Positions 15,704 through 24,935 of a stretch of DNA of 64,000 nt are shown here, piece after piece. The translations under genes and the position numbers were made by a program. Under the pieces are notes generated by a model. That model made no database searches, had not been told where the DNA came from, and was given only the letters and a program-made list of their open reading frames with translations. Position 1 is the stretch's first letter; the number at the start of each line of letters is the position of its first letter. Source of the stretch: Colimorpha_A sp900556615 (GTDB lineage: Bacteria; Bacillota; Clostridia; Oscillospirales; CAG-272); assembly GCA_963598415.1 (NCBI GenBank), contig CAVBUH010000073.1:124001-188000 (forward strand), written 5' to 3'.

Positions 15704-16456
15704 TCAGTGGAGTCTGCCAAGGGAGGAGAGCGCTTCATTCCGCAGCCCTTCGGTAAGAGCGGCAAAAAGAAAACGAGGAATCCTCCGTATACGGGGCATT
15801 CTTGAAGGCTCCGATATAAGACGCCATAGCCACTCAAGATGCATCCGTATCATCATTTTCGGCGCACGCCGGCTGATTTCTGCGTATATATTTACGCTGC
15901 CTCCGAGCCCGACATAAAGTTTTGCCCCGTCATAACGGTGCTCGTTTATCCAAAGCTCCTGAAGCGGTGAGCCGAGACAAACGAATACCGCATCGGCGCG
16001 GCTGTTTTTTATTTCGTCTGCGGCTTCGGAGAGAGAGGAAAAACCGTCGCGGAAGCCTGCTGTTATAAGCTTCGGATAACGGCATTGAAGCCCTTCGGCG
16101 GCTTTTTCGGCAACGCCATTCCTGCCTCCGAGGATGAAAAGGCGGTATCCCCGGGCAGCGCATTCCTCTGCAATTTTCAACCCAAGATCTACTCCTGCTA
16201 CCTTTCCTCCGGCAATCGGTTTTCCTGCGAGCTTTGATGCCAGAATGACGCCGTCTCCGTCGGCTGTCGAAATGTCGGAGGAATTAAGAATTGCAAGAAA
16301 TCCGGGATTTTCTCTTGCGTTTTCAGCTATTTCTGAGTTCGGGGTAAAAACCGTACAGACGCCCTTGTCGATTTCCGTAAATATTTTATCCGTAATGCCG
16401 TTTAGTGTATCGTCGTTAAATTCTATACCGCATATATTTGTTCTTAGGCTTTTCAT
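15704..16456 (-). CDS. WecG/TagA/CpsF family glycosyltransferase
   Basis: 250 residues, typical of the GT26 family, which adds a ManNAc(A)-type sugar to a lipid-linked GlcNAc during teichoic acid or polysaccharide synthesis on the inner membrane face. Motifs: TVFTPNSEIAENAREN with the conserved Thr, SSDISTADGDGVILASKLAG with the catalytic Asp, RLFILGGRNGVAEKAAEGL, DAVFVCLGSPLQELWINEH and GLGGSVNIYAEISRRAPKMM. The C-terminal basic segment likely sits on the membrane. No other wall-glycan gene is adjacent. Confidence 0.92.
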   Translation of the reverse strand: MKSLRTNICGIEFNDDTLNGITDKIFTEIDKGVCTVFTPNSEIAENARENPGFLAILNSSDISTADGDGVILASKLAGKPIAGGKVAGVDLGLKIAEECAARGYRLFILGGRNGVAEKAAEGLQCRYPKLITAGFRDGFSSLSEAADEIKNSRADAVFVCLGSPLQELWINEHRYDGAKLYVGLGGSVNIYAEISRRAPKMMIRMHLEWLWRLISEPSRMPRIRRIPRFLFAALTEGLRNEALSSLGRLH

Positions 16457-16491
16457 GACGTTTCTCCGTTCATTTATATTATGGGGCGCCT

Positions 16492-16641
16492 CTAAAAATT
16501 CACTGCCCCAATCCGGCTCGATCTGTTTTCCGTCATTAGTCGCAAAAATTCTTGACAGATGGTTACTCTGTCTGCGGAATTTTTGTTTAGACTGACGAAA
16601 AAATCACTTTGCCGTCTATGCACGCTGAATTATTAGAAGTC
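16492..16641. repeat. Repeat with GGGG...TCTAAAAATTC inverted ends, copy 1
   Basis: Bounded by GGGGCGCCTCTAAAAATTC (from 16493) and the near-complement GAATTATTAGAAGTCCC (ending about 16641). The interior CCGGCTCGATCTGTTTTCC-GTCATTAGTCGCAAAAA matches the element that begins at 63647. No coding capacity. Confidence 0.65.
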
Positions 16642-16695
16642 CCTTATATTGAGTATTTCCGTTATTTTTTATTTTTATTTCCATTTGTGTCATAA

Positions 16696-16885
16696 TAATG
16701 TCTGCTGAACAACCGAAAAACGGGGCAATAATCCAAATTTCTATGTTTTTAGGTTGTTCATGTGCAAGGTTTTTTATACTTGTGCATATAATCCTTGCTC
16801 TACAGACGGTATTCAATAGAAGCTGAACTCCAAAAAGTCTGCTTTTGCGTTATGCGAACGCATTTGCGGTTATTCAGCAGACATA
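16696..16885. repeat. Repeat of the TAATGTCTACTGA family, copy with both ends
   Basis: Starts TAATGTCTGCTGAACAAC and ends with the inverted copy TTATTCAGCAGACATA. It contains an inner inverted pair AACAACC / GGTTGTT, then GTGCAAGGTTTTTTATA, the same order as the larger element at 53663-54073. Confidence 0.7.
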
Positions 16886-16934
16886 TAATACAGATCATAA
16901 AAAAACGACCGATTTTCCTTTATGATATTATTGA

Positions 16935-17072
16935 AAGCAACGTCGATTGGTTCACGGTTATCGTCATAATGACACATATACTTGCCTGTTTTCCGTCATA
17001 CTTCACAAACATTGTCGACTGAGGAGCTGCTCTTGTCTCCTCAATTGATATTGTCTGACAAAAAATCTGACG
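16935..17072 (+). repeat. Truncated copy of the TTAAGGCAATACCG repeat family
   Basis: Shares GTTCACGG, CTTGCCTGTTTTCCGTCATA, CTTCACAAA, GTCGACTGAGGAG and CTCCTCAATTGATATTGTCTGAC with the full copies, but both conserved ends are missing and the next repeat begins directly after it. Confidence 0.7.
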
Positions 17073-17076
17073 GGAA

Positions 17077-17245
17077 CTGTTAGGTTTAGCAACAGTACCC
17101 TCATTTTTTCGGCAGGACAACGAAAAATGGTAAATTGGACGTTTTTGACCGTCCCTATTTGATTTTTGTGCTTTTTCAAAGTCAGGATTATGAATTTTGT
17201 CCGCAAAGCCCGCCTTCGCGGAGCTTTGCACGTTAGTGCAATAGC
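17077..17245 (+). repeat. Three-hairpin repeat element, copy 1
   Basis: Hairpin 1 CTGTT/AACAG (17077-17095), hairpin 2 CATTTTTTCG/CGAAAAATG (17102-17129), a conserved TTTTGTCCGCAAAGCCCGCC segment ending near 17214, then hairpin 3 TGCAC-GTTA-GTGCA (17227-17240). The same architecture is found at 45696-45876. Confidence 0.6.
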
Positions 17246-17302
17246 CCAATTATACTCCGGCAGGGTTGTTTTAAAATTTACATTTACTTTTTGTATTTTG
17301 AA

Positions 17303-17331
17303 TTGACAAATGTTATATTGTGTGATATAAT
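17303..17331 (+). promoter_or_regulatory. Sigma-A type promoter of the DeoR gene
   Basis: Perfect TTGACA (17303-17308) and TATAAT (17326-17331) with a 17-bp spacer, 90 bp before the DeoR start codon. Confidence 0.8.
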
Positions 17332-17420
17332 GACATTGATTTTGTTAAAATAAACATCACTCGGATATTGCATAACTAATTATATGAATCACAAAAAATA
17401 GTGTAAAGGACGGACGGAAA

Positions 17421-18185
17421 ATGAGTTCCCCGAGAAGAAATGAAATACGAGAGCTTTTGCAGACCAAGCCGTTTATTTCCCTGCATGATCTTGAAGCAAT
17501 GTTCCCGGATGTATCAAGCATGACACTGCGTCGTGATATCGAGTATTTTGAAAAACAGGGCGAAGCGATAAAGGTTCGCGGAGGCGCTCGCTCCATGAAA
17601 TTCATTACTACTTCCATGGAGGATGCTTTCAACCTCAGGCTTCATGAGAATGCTGGGGCGAAGGAAAAGGTTGCTCGCCGCGCGCTGTCTCTGCTTGAAA
17701 CGGGAAGATCGATATTTCTTGATTCCGGCACAACGGTGCTGAGACTTGCCGAGATGCTTCCCGATGATCGTATTACTGTGACAACAACCGGTCTTAATGT
17801 TGCAATCGAGCTTATGAAGAAGGATCTTCCAATTGTGAATATTGTCGGAGGTATGATTAACCGTGATAATATTACGGTTTCCGGGAATCAGTCGATAAGC
17901 TTTATCGAAAGTATAAATATTGATCTTGCTTTTATTGTTCCCTCTGGAGTTTCAGCTAAGGATGGTCTTACCTGCGGAAATTATATTGAATGCGAGTTAA
18001 AAAAGCTGGTTGTCCAAAAGGCACGGAAGGTAGTGCTTCTTATGGACAGCTCCAAGCTGAATAAAAGCCTGCCCTATACTTTTTGTTCTATCGATGATAT
18101 CGATTGCATTATATCCGATGAGGAGCTTCCCTACGATATTACCGAACGTGCACAGCGTGCGGGAATATCGATACTTACCGCATAA
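17421..18185 (+). CDS. DeoR family transcriptional regulator
   Basis: 254 residues. The N-terminal helix-turn-helix is canonical (SSPRRNEIRELLQTKPFISLHDLEAMFPDVSSMTLRRDIEYFEKQGEAIKVRGGA), and the C-terminal sensor domain carries the phosphosugar-isomerase-like motifs FLDSGTTVLRLAEML, VTTTGLNVAIEL and VVLLMDSSKL. DeoR proteins usually repress sugar genes and respond to a phosphorylated sugar. Here the next three genes, 71 bp on, encode a 2-oxoacid dehydrogenase complex, which is the likely target. That pairing is unusual and rests on position only. Confidence 0.9.
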   Translation: MSSPRRNEIRELLQTKPFISLHDLEAMFPDVSSMTLRRDIEYFEKQGEAIKVRGGARSMKFITTSMEDAFNLRLHENAGAKEKVARRALSLLETGRSIFLDSGTTVLRLAEMLPDDRITVTTTGLNVAIELMKKDLPIVNIVGGMINRDNITVSGNQSISFIESINIDLAFIVPSGVSAKDGLTCGNYIECELKKLVVQKARKVVLLMDSSKLNKSLPYTFCSIDDIDCIISDEELPYDITERAQRAGISILTA

Positions 18186-18256
18186 ATCGCCGTTGGCGTT
18201 TTATATATTTTTTAAATTATTACTCATTGTTTTTAAATGATTAAGGAGGAATTTCA

Positions 18257-19564
18257 ATGGCACAGGTTGTTATTATGCCCCGTCAGGGACAAAGCGTTGA
18301 AAGCTGTGTTATCACCGAGTGGAAGAAAAAAGTCGGAGATAAAGTCGCGGTTAAGGACGTGCTTTTTTCCTACGAGACTGACAAATCATCATTTGACGAG
18401 CTTTCCGAGACAGAAGGAACGCTGCTTGCTGTTTTTGCTGAGGAGGGAGACGATGTTGAATGCCTGCGTCCGGTCTGTGTGATCGGAAATGAAGGAGAAG
18501 ATATATCTGCTCTTATTCCGAAGGAAGAGGCTGCTTCTTCCGCCGCACCGGAGGAGAAAAAAACACCGGAGGAGCCCGTGAAGGAGACTGTCTCTGTACC
18601 GGCGTCCGTTTCCAAGGCTGTTTCCGACGCTGCTGTGGCTGACGATGGTAGATTGAAAATATCGCCGAGAGCCAGACATCTTGCAGAGCGCACCGACGCG
18701 GATCTTTCACGTGCGGTTCCTACCGGTCCTAACGGAAGAATTATTGAGCGTGATGTAAACGCTTTGCTTGATAAAGGCTTTACCAACGCAGGAAAAGCGG
18801 TTGAAGAGGCAAAGGCAGCGGAGATGCCTGCTGCGGCGCCCGCAGCAGCGCCTGCTACGGCTCAGACGGCTTCCGAATATACCGATGTAAAGCTTCCCAA
18901 TATCAGAAAAGTCATTGCGAAATCCATGCATGCGTCGCTGTCCAATATGGCACAGCTTACGCTAAATTCCTCCTTCGACGCAACTCAGGTTATGGCATAT
19001 CGCGCGCTTCTTAAAGCAAATGCCGAGAAGCTTGGTATGAGTAATATCACTCTGAACGATATCGTTTTGTATGCGGTTGCTAAAACGCTTCCGATGTTTA
19101 AGGATTTGAATGCTCATTATCTTGATGATAAGGATGTTATTCGTTATTTCAATACCGTTAACCTCGGAATCGCGGTTGATACCGAGCGCGGATTGCTGGT
19201 TCCCACCGTGTTTGGCGCGGAGAAGCTTTCACTTAACGATCTTGCCAGAGAGGCAAAGAGCGTTATTACCGCTGCTCAGAAGGGACAGATTTCTCCCGAT
19301 AAACTGAAGGGGGCTTCCTTTACTGTTACAAACCTCGGAGCTATGGGAATTGAGAGCTTTACTCCTGTTGTGAATCCTCCTCAAACCGGTATCCTCGGTG
19401 TAGGTTCCATTATGTATCGTCTTAAGTCCGACGGAAGTACTTATCCGGCAATGGGGCTGTCGCTTACCTTTGATCACCGTGCGCTTGACGGTGCGCCGGC
19501 AGCTAAGTTCCTTAAGGCTTTGTGCGATAATCTTGCAAATTTCAATTTACTTCTTGCTAAATAA
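18257..19564 (+). CDS. 2-oxoacid dehydrogenase E2 (dihydrolipoamide acyltransferase)
   Basis: 435 residues with one lipoyl domain (1-80, lipoyl lysine K43 in YETDKSSF), an Ala/Pro/Glu-rich linker, a peripheral-subunit-binding domain (about 133-175, ISPRARHLAERTDADLSRAVPTGPNGRI), a second flexible Ala/Pro linker, and the catalytic acyltransferase core. The core ends with the active-site FDHRALDG, H407 and D411. It forms the core of a pyruvate, acetoin or branched-chain complex; sequence alone does not separate these. It is the first of three genes in order E2-E3-E1, with AAGGAGG before the start. Confidence 0.93.
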   Translation: MAQVVIMPRQGQSVESCVITEWKKKVGDKVAVKDVLFSYETDKSSFDELSETEGTLLAVFAEEGDDVECLRPVCVIGNEGEDISALIPKEEAASSAAPEEKKTPEEPVKETVSVPASVSKAVSDAAVADDGRLKISPRARHLAERTDADLSRAVPTGPNGRIIERDVNALLDKGFTNAGKAVEEAKAAEMPAAAPAAAPATAQTASEYTDVKLPNIRKVIAKSMHASLSNMAQLTLNSSFDATQVMAYRALLKANAEKLGMSNITLNDIVLYAVAKTLPMFKDLNAHYLDDKDVIRYFNTVNLGIAVDTERGLLVPTVFGAEKLSLNDLAREAKSVITAAQKGQISPDKLKGASFTVTNLGAMGIESFTPVVNPPQTGILGVGSIMYRLKSDGSTYPAMGLSLTFDHRALDGAPAAKFLKALCDNLANFNLLLAK

Positions 19565-19586
19565 TGAAAGGTAGCGGTGATATTTA

Positions 19587-20948
19587 ATGTACGATCTTAT
19601 CATTCTCGGCGGAGGTCCCGCCGGATACAATGCGGCGGAAAGAGCCGCTCACGGAGGGCTTAAAACTCTTCTTATCGAAGGCAGAGCGCTCGGCGGCGTT
19701 TGCCTCAACGAAGGCTGTGTGCCTACCAAGACGCTTCTTTATTCCGCAAAAATTTTCGACTATGCCAAGCACAGCGCGGAGTATGGCGTAAAATTTGACG
19801 GCGCTTCTATTGACCATTCCGCCGTTATCGACAGAAAAGGCAGAGTTGTAAAGACCCTTGTCGGAGGAATCGGCGCTTCTATGAAGAGAGCCGGCGTTGA
19901 AGTCGTAAATGCCTACGGGGAGATTCTCGGCAGAGATTCCGAGGGCTTTACGGTAAAGGCGGGAGACAAAGAGTACAAGGGCACCAAGCTTCTGATTTGT
20001 ACCGGATCAGTAGCGGCGGTTCCCCCGATTCCCGGCTTGCGTGAGGCGGTTGCTTCCGGCTTTGCGATGACCAACCGCGAAATTCTGGATATGAAGAAGG
20101 TTCCGGAAAAGCTTGTTGTTATCGGCGGCGGCGTTATCGGACTTGAAATGGCTTCCTACTTTAATTCTATCGGTACCAAGGTTACGGTAATCGAAATGCT
20201 TGACCATATTGCCGGTCCCACCGACAGTGAAATCAGCAAAATTCTATATAAGAATTATGTCAAAAAGGGTGTTGAGTTCCTCCTCGGAGCAAAGGTTACC
20301 TCTGTCGGAACCGATTGTGTAAATTATGAACTCGGCGGAAAAGAGCAGAGCGCCAAGGCTGACGCAGTGCTCGTTTCGATTGGAAGACGTGCTATGACGC
20401 AGGGAATCGGACTTGAAAGCATCGGCGTTCTTACCGAAAGAGGCGCGATCGTAACCAATGACAGACTTGAGACAAATGTTGCCAATGTTTGGGCTGCCGG
20501 AGATGTAAACGGGAAATCAATGCTTGCGCATACCGCTTACCGCGAAGGTGAAGTCGCTGTTAACAATATGCTCGGAAAGCCGGACAGAATGAATTATAAC
20601 TCTGTTCCTGCGGTGATATATACCAATCCTGAAGTGGCTTCTGTCGGAGAAACCTCGGAAACCGTTAAAGCTAAGGGACTTGACGCAAAGGTCGAAAGCT
20701 TTACCCTCAAATACAGCGGACGCTATATTGCCGAAAACGAAGGCGGTGACGGTATCGTTAAGCTCATTATCGATAAGGAGCACCGTAAGGTTATCGGTGT
20801 ACATATGATCGGTAACTACGCTTCCGAAATTATATACGGGGCAGCGCTGATGGTTGACCGCGAGATGAGAGTGGAGCAGGTTCAGAAGATTGTCTTCCCG
20901 CATCCTACCGTCGGTGAGGTTATCAGAGAAGCTATGTTTATGATTTGA
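19587..20948 (+). CDS. lpdA: Dihydrolipoyl dehydrogenase (E3)
   Basis: 453 residues, a complete flavoprotein disulfide reductase. FAD-binding GGGPAGYNAAERAA begins at residue 8; the redox-active cysteines are C39 and C44 in GGVCLNEGCVPTK; the NAD-binding motif is VVIGGGVIGLEMASYF; the second FAD motif is NVWAAGDVNG; and the C-terminal catalytic pair is H439 and E444 in HPTVGE. It re-oxidises the lipoyl arm of the E2 encoded 22 bp upstream and passes electrons to NAD+. There is no N-terminal lipoyl extension of the kind found in some clostridial E3 proteins. Confidence 0.96.
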   Translation: MYDLIILGGGPAGYNAAERAAHGGLKTLLIEGRALGGVCLNEGCVPTKTLLYSAKIFDYAKHSAEYGVKFDGASIDHSAVIDRKGRVVKTLVGGIGASMKRAGVEVVNAYGEILGRDSEGFTVKAGDKEYKGTKLLICTGSVAAVPPIPGLREAVASGFAMTNREILDMKKVPEKLVVIGGGVIGLEMASYFNSIGTKVTVIEMLDHIAGPTDSEISKILYKNYVKKGVEFLLGAKVTSVGTDCVNYELGGKEQSAKADAVLVSIGRRAMTQGIGLESIGVLTERGAIVTNDRLETNVANVWAAGDVNGKSMLAHTAYREGEVAVNNMLGKPDRMNYNSVPAVIYTNPEVASVGETSETVKAKGLDAKVESFTLKYSGRYIAENEGGDGIVKLIIDKEHRKVIGVHMIGNYASEIIYGAALMVDREMRVEQVQKIVFPHPTVGEVIREAMFMI

Positions 20949-20985
20949 AAATGTAAAATAAAACAGTAATAAGGAGATAAAAATC

Positions 20986-23472
20986 ATGCCAAAGAGTCAA
21001 TTTGTAGATCCCAAAAAAGCCTTTGAATCCGGTTATATTCATTTTACCGATATTCCGGTATGCCAGTATAATAAAACCTTAGAGGAAGAGAAAGCTCTCT
21101 ACAGTAAAGAGGATTTCATGCGTATCTATCGCGACATGGCAATCATTCGCGAGTTTGAAACCATGCTCAATGAGGTTAAGGTAAAGAGCGAATATAACGG
21201 CGTTAAGTATAATAACCCCGGTCCTGCTCACCTTTCGATAGGGCAGGAGGCTTCCGCGGTCGGTGAGGCCTACAGTCTTGATATCAACGACTATTCCTTT
21301 GGTTCCCACAGAAGCCATGGCGAAATCCTTGCAAAGGGCCTTTCTTCCATTCATAAGCTTGACGACAAAGAACTGTATGATATTATGAAAGAATTTCTCG
21401 ACGGTTCTGTTCTGAATGTTGTCGAGAAGCATATGAATGCCGGCGGAAATGTAAAGGAGCTTGCTATAAACTTCCTTCTTTACGGCGCTCTTGCCGAGAT
21501 TTTTGCCCGTACAACCGGATTTAACCGCGGTCTCGGCGGATCTATGCACGCGTTCTTTATTCCTTTCGGACTTATGCCAAACAACGCTATTGTCGGTGCG
21601 TCTGCTCCGATCGCTCTCGGAGCTGCGCTTTATAAGAGAGCCAATCATAAGCCCGGTATCGTGGTTTCCAACTGCGGCGACGGCGCAACCGGACGCGGAC
21701 CTGTTCTTGAGTCCTTTAACTTTGCCTCTATGGATCAGATTACCAAGCTTTGGGGCATGAACGGCAAGTACAGCGACGGCGGTATGCCGATTCTCTTCAA
21801 TGTATTCAACAATCACTACGGAATGGGCGGACAGACACGTGGAGAGACAATGGGCTTTGATATGGTAGCCCGTCTCGGAGCAGGCTTCAATCCCGACCAG
21901 ATGCATGCTGAGCGCGTAAACGGATATGATCCGCTTGCCGTTATTGACGCGGTTTCGAGAAAGAAGCAGCTTCTCCTTGAGGGCAAAGGTCCCGCACTTC
22001 TTGACGTCGTAACCTACCGTGTATCAGGACATTCGCCTTCTGATTCCTCTACCTACCGTACTCAGGAGGAGATTGAAGCATGGAAGGCGGCAGATCCGAT
22101 TCTTGCCTTCAAGAGTAAGCTTATTCTCGGCGGAATTGCTACCGAAAACGAAATTTCGACTCTCAATGAAGAAATCACGAATCGTATGACAGAGATTATG
22201 AAGCTTGCTATCAATGATGAAATTTCTCCCAGAATGGATCTGAACAAGGATCCCGATGCCATTGCTTCCATAATGTTCTCCAATCAGAAGGTTGTAAGCA
22301 TGGATCCTTCCAGAGAAGCCGAAATGCTTATGCCTAAAGAAGAGTGTCCGAGAGTAAAGGACATTGCGGGTAAAGTCCGTAAGGCTACCGATGATAACGG
22401 AAAGCCGGTTTCCAAGATGAAGATGTACAACATCTGCGACGGTCTTTTCGAGCCGATTATCGATAAATATTATGATGATCCTACGCTTATTGCCTATGGT
22501 GAGGATAACCGTGATTGGGGCGGCGCATTCGGCGTATACAAGAAGATGACCGAGGCGGTTCCTTATCACAGATTCTTTAATTCACCTATTTCCGAGTCCG
22601 CTATTGTCGGATCGGCGGTTGGCTACGCAATGTGCGGCGGACGCGCGATTGTAGAGCTTATGTATGCAGACTTTATCGGATGCGCGGGCGATGAAATTTT
22701 CAACCAGATGGCTAAATGGCAGGCCATGTCCGCCGGAATTCTTAAGATGCCGATCATCCTTCGTGTTTCCGTCGGTTCTAAATACGGCGCACAGCATTCT
22801 CAGGATTGGACTGCTCTTACTGCACATATTCCCGGACTTAAGGTCGTATTCCCGGCAACTCCTTCCGATGCAAAGGGACTTATGACAAGCGCTCTTGACG
22901 GAACGGATCCGGTTGTCTTCTTTGAATCACAGAGAATTTACGGAATCGGCGAGCAGTTCCTTCCCGACGGTGTTCCCACAGGTCATTACGAGGTTAAGCT
23001 CGGCGATCCCGATGTTAAGAAAGTCGGTAAGGATGTAACCATTCTTACAATCGGCGCTGTTCTTTACAGAGCTCTTGACGCTGCTAAGACGCTTGAAGAA
23101 AAATACGGAATTTCGGCAGAAATTATTGATGCGCGTTCTATCGTTCCGTTTGATTACAGCAAGGTTATCGAGTCTGTTAAGAAGACCGGAAAGATTCTCA
23201 TTGTGGGCGATGCCTGCGAGCGCGGATCTGTTATGAAGGATATGGCGGCCAATATTCAGGAATTTGCTTTTGATTATCTTGACGCTCCCGCTGTTGCTCT
23301 CGGATCCCGCAATTGGATCACACCTGCCCATGAGCTTGAGGAGGCTTTCTTCCCCTATCCGGATGCTATCATTGATGCGATCCATGAGAAGCTTATTCCG
23401 ATCCCGGGATATGTTCCTACTCATGACTACTCTGATATAGAGAAAATCGAGAGAGCCAAGAAGGGACTTTGA
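20986..23472 (+). CDS. 2-oxoacid dehydrogenase E1, alpha and beta subunits fused
   Basis: 828 residues in one chain. The alpha half carries HLSIGQEASAVGEA, SHRSHGEILAKG (107-118), GGSMHAFF and the thiamine diphosphate motif GDGATGRGPVLESFNFA (231-247) ending at NN (275-276). From about residue 475 the beta half shows AYGEDN, SPISESAIVGSAVGYAMCG, FADFIGCAGDEIFNQMAK (with Y-A-D-F) and the C-terminal DARSIVPFD domain. The alpha part has about 40 extra residues between SHGE and GGSMH and about 15 extra before the NN, compared with ordinary E1 alpha. It decarboxylates a 2-oxoacid and loads the E2 lipoyl group. Substrate is open: pyruvate, acetoin or branched-chain. Confidence 0.92.
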   Translation: MPKSQFVDPKKAFESGYIHFTDIPVCQYNKTLEEEKALYSKEDFMRIYRDMAIIREFETMLNEVKVKSEYNGVKYNNPGPAHLSIGQEASAVGEAYSLDINDYSFGSHRSHGEILAKGLSSIHKLDDKELYDIMKEFLDGSVLNVVEKHMNAGGNVKELAINFLLYGALAEIFARTTGFNRGLGGSMHAFFIPFGLMPNNAIVGASAPIALGAALYKRANHKPGIVVSNCGDGATGRGPVLESFNFASMDQITKLWGMNGKYSDGGMPILFNVFNNHYGMGGQTRGETMGFDMVARLGAGFNPDQMHAERVNGYDPLAVIDAVSRKKQLLLEGKGPALLDVVTYRVSGHSPSDSSTYRTQEEIEAWKAADPILAFKSKLILGGIATENEISTLNEEITNRMTEIMKLAINDEISPRMDLNKDPDAIASIMFSNQKVVSMDPSREAEMLMPKEECPRVKDIAGKVRKATDDNGKPVSKMKMYNICDGLFEPIIDKYYDDPTLIAYGEDNRDWGGAFGVYKKMTEAVPYHRFFNSPISESAIVGSAVGYAMCGGRAIVELMYADFIGCAGDEIFNQMAKWQAMSAGILKMPIILRVSVGSKYGAQHSQDWTALTAHIPGLKVVFPATPSDAKGLMTSALDGTDPVVFFESQRIYGIGEQFLPDGVPTGHYEVKLGDPDVKKVGKDVTILTIGAVLYRALDAAKTLEEKYGISAEIIDARSIVPFDYSKVIESVKKTGKILIVGDACERGSVMKDMAANIQEFAFDYLDAPAVALGSRNWITPAHELEEAFFPYPDAIIDAIHEKLIPIPGYVPTHDYSDIEKIERAKKGL

Positions 23473-23496
23473 TCTCAGCTTCTTAGACATTTTGTC

Positions 23497-23673
23497 TTAA
23501 GGCAGCACTGTGCAGTCACGGCTTGCTCCTTGATGGCATTCTGCTTGCCTGTTTCCCGTCAACTTCACAGTTTTTGTTGGCATAGGGGCCCGCTCCTGTT
23601 TCCTCAATTTGTATCGTTTGACGAAAAATAGATCGTGCAGCTGTATTGTCAAAAACTGGCAGTATTGCCTTAA
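23497..23673 (+). repeat. TTAAGGCAATACCG repeat family, full-length divergent copy
   Basis: Starts TTAAGGCAGCACTG and ends GGCAGTATTGCCTTAA. Shared core: CACGGCTTGC, CTTGCCTGTTTCCCGTCAA, TTCCTCAATTTGTATCG, TTTGACGAAAAATAG. Its right end overlaps the terminator stem after the E1 gene. Confidence 0.8.
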
Positions 23674-23713
23674 AAGTGCTTTTCCCGTTTTTTTCGGGAG
23701 AAGCACTTTTTTT
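23672..23713 (+). terminator. Rho-independent terminator after the 2-oxoacid dehydrogenase operon
   Basis: AAAAGTGCTTTTCCCG pairs with CGGGAGAAGCACTTTT around a T-rich loop, followed by TTTTATT. It is a strong bidirectional hairpin. Confidence 0.85.
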
Positions 23714-23724
23714 ATTCGGTATTA

Positions 23725-23753
23725 TTGCAAAATCGCTATAAAAAGGTTATAAT
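23725..23753 (+). promoter_or_regulatory. Promoter of the LysR gene
   Basis: TTGCAA (23725-23730) and TATAAT (23748-23753) with a 17-bp spacer, 50 bp before the LysR start. Confidence 0.65.
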
Positions 23754-23803
23754 ATTCTCAGGGTATTTTTTGATATACAGCGTATCGAAATCGGAGGCAA
23801 GAC

Positions 23804-24730
23804 ATGAATATCATATATTTGAAATATGCTGTTGAGGTAGCGAAAACCTGCTCGATAAGCAAAGCAGCGGAAAATCTGTATATGGGACAGCCGAATTTGA
23901 GCCGAGCAATAAGAGAGCTTGAAGAATCCCTGGGGCTGACAATATTTGTACGTTCTCCCCACGGCGTTAAAACCACACCGGAGGGTGAGGAATTTCTCTC
24001 CTATGCGAAGAATATTCTGCGGCAGATAGATGAGGTGGAAGCGGTTTATACTCAGGGGAAAAAGCACAGGAAGACTTTTTCGGTATCGGTTCCCCGTTCA
24101 AGCTATATATCTTATGCCTTTTCGGAATTTGCCTCAAAGCTGACGGAAGTATCGCCGGTCGATCTTTTTTATAAAGAAACCAACGCGCAGAGGGCGATTA
24201 ACAATGTCATAGACGGGGGCTATAATCTTGGTATTATCAGGTTTCAAACAGGATATGAGCAATATTTTGAACAGCTTTTGCGTGAAAAAGAACTAAATTC
24301 CGAGCTTATTTCGGAGTTTTCATATTTCCTTCTCATGTCCGAAGAGCATCCTCTTGCGGGAAAGGAGAATATCAGCTATGACGATCTCTCTCACTATACG
24401 GAAATTGCTCATGCCGACCCCTATGTTCCGTCTATATCGATGGCTACGGTAAGAAAGGAAGAGCTTCCTGATATTACAGAACGTCGTATTTTTGTTTTTG
24501 AGCGGGCAAGTCAGTTTGATTTGCTTTCAAAGGTTCCGGAAACTTTTATGTGGGTTTCTCCGATTCCTGACGGACTGCTTGAAAAATACCGACTGATACA
24601 GAAGCGCTGTGTAAACAATACCAAGCTTTATCGCGATATGCTGATATACAAAAAATCGTATAAGCTTTCCGAGCTTGATAAGGATTTTATAACAGAAGTG
24701 GTCAGAGCCAAAAGACTTTATTTGAAATGA
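23804..24730 (+). CDS. LysR family transcriptional regulator
   Basis: 308 residues. The N-terminal winged helix is typical (YLKYAVEVAKTCSISKAAENLYMGQPNLSRAIRELEESLGLTIFVRSPHGVKTTPEGEEFL), with a linker helix and a periplasmic-binding-protein-like effector domain. The effector cannot be predicted. It has its own promoter and lies about 200 bp upstream of the phosphotransferase-hydrogenase run on the same strand, so it may regulate that locus. LysR genes usually act divergently, and no divergent gene is present. Confidence 0.92.
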   Translation: MNIIYLKYAVEVAKTCSISKAAENLYMGQPNLSRAIRELEESLGLTIFVRSPHGVKTTPEGEEFLSYAKNILRQIDEVEAVYTQGKKHRKTFSVSVPRSSYISYAFSEFASKLTEVSPVDLFYKETNAQRAINNVIDGGYNLGIIRFQTGYEQYFEQLLREKELNSELISEFSYFLLMSEEHPLAGKENISYDDLSHYTEIAHADPYVPSISMATVRKEELPDITERRIFVFERASQFDLLSKVPETFMWVSPIPDGLLEKYRLIQKRCVNNTKLYRDMLIYKKSYKLSELDKDFITEVVRAKRLYLK

Positions 24731-24935
24731 AAAACTATATATTTTTGGATATATATCTATATGCCTATTAAGCATATCACAGCAGTGAATGATTGTGATA
24801 TAATAATATCGGAGAAGAATTGGTTGTCGTCTCGATTTGCGGCATCCTGAGTGCTCTCACAGGTAAGACAGCATAACGGATTGCTGATTGTATCTCTTGG
24901 TTCCCGGATTATGCGCAACAGAAAGGATTGGTTAC

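Noticed and set aside
17326..17355. Possible Rex operator (TTGTTAA half-site) downstream of the DeoR promoter
   Set aside because: Only one half matches; the other half diverges strongly from TTAACAA, and the site is AT-rich so chance matches are likely.
24797..24935. Possible riboswitch in the leader of the phosphotransferase-hydrogenase operon
   Set aside because: Two small hairpins (including CAGCA-TGCTG with an ACGG in the loop) are visible, but the loops and stems do not fit guanidine-II or any other class I can name.
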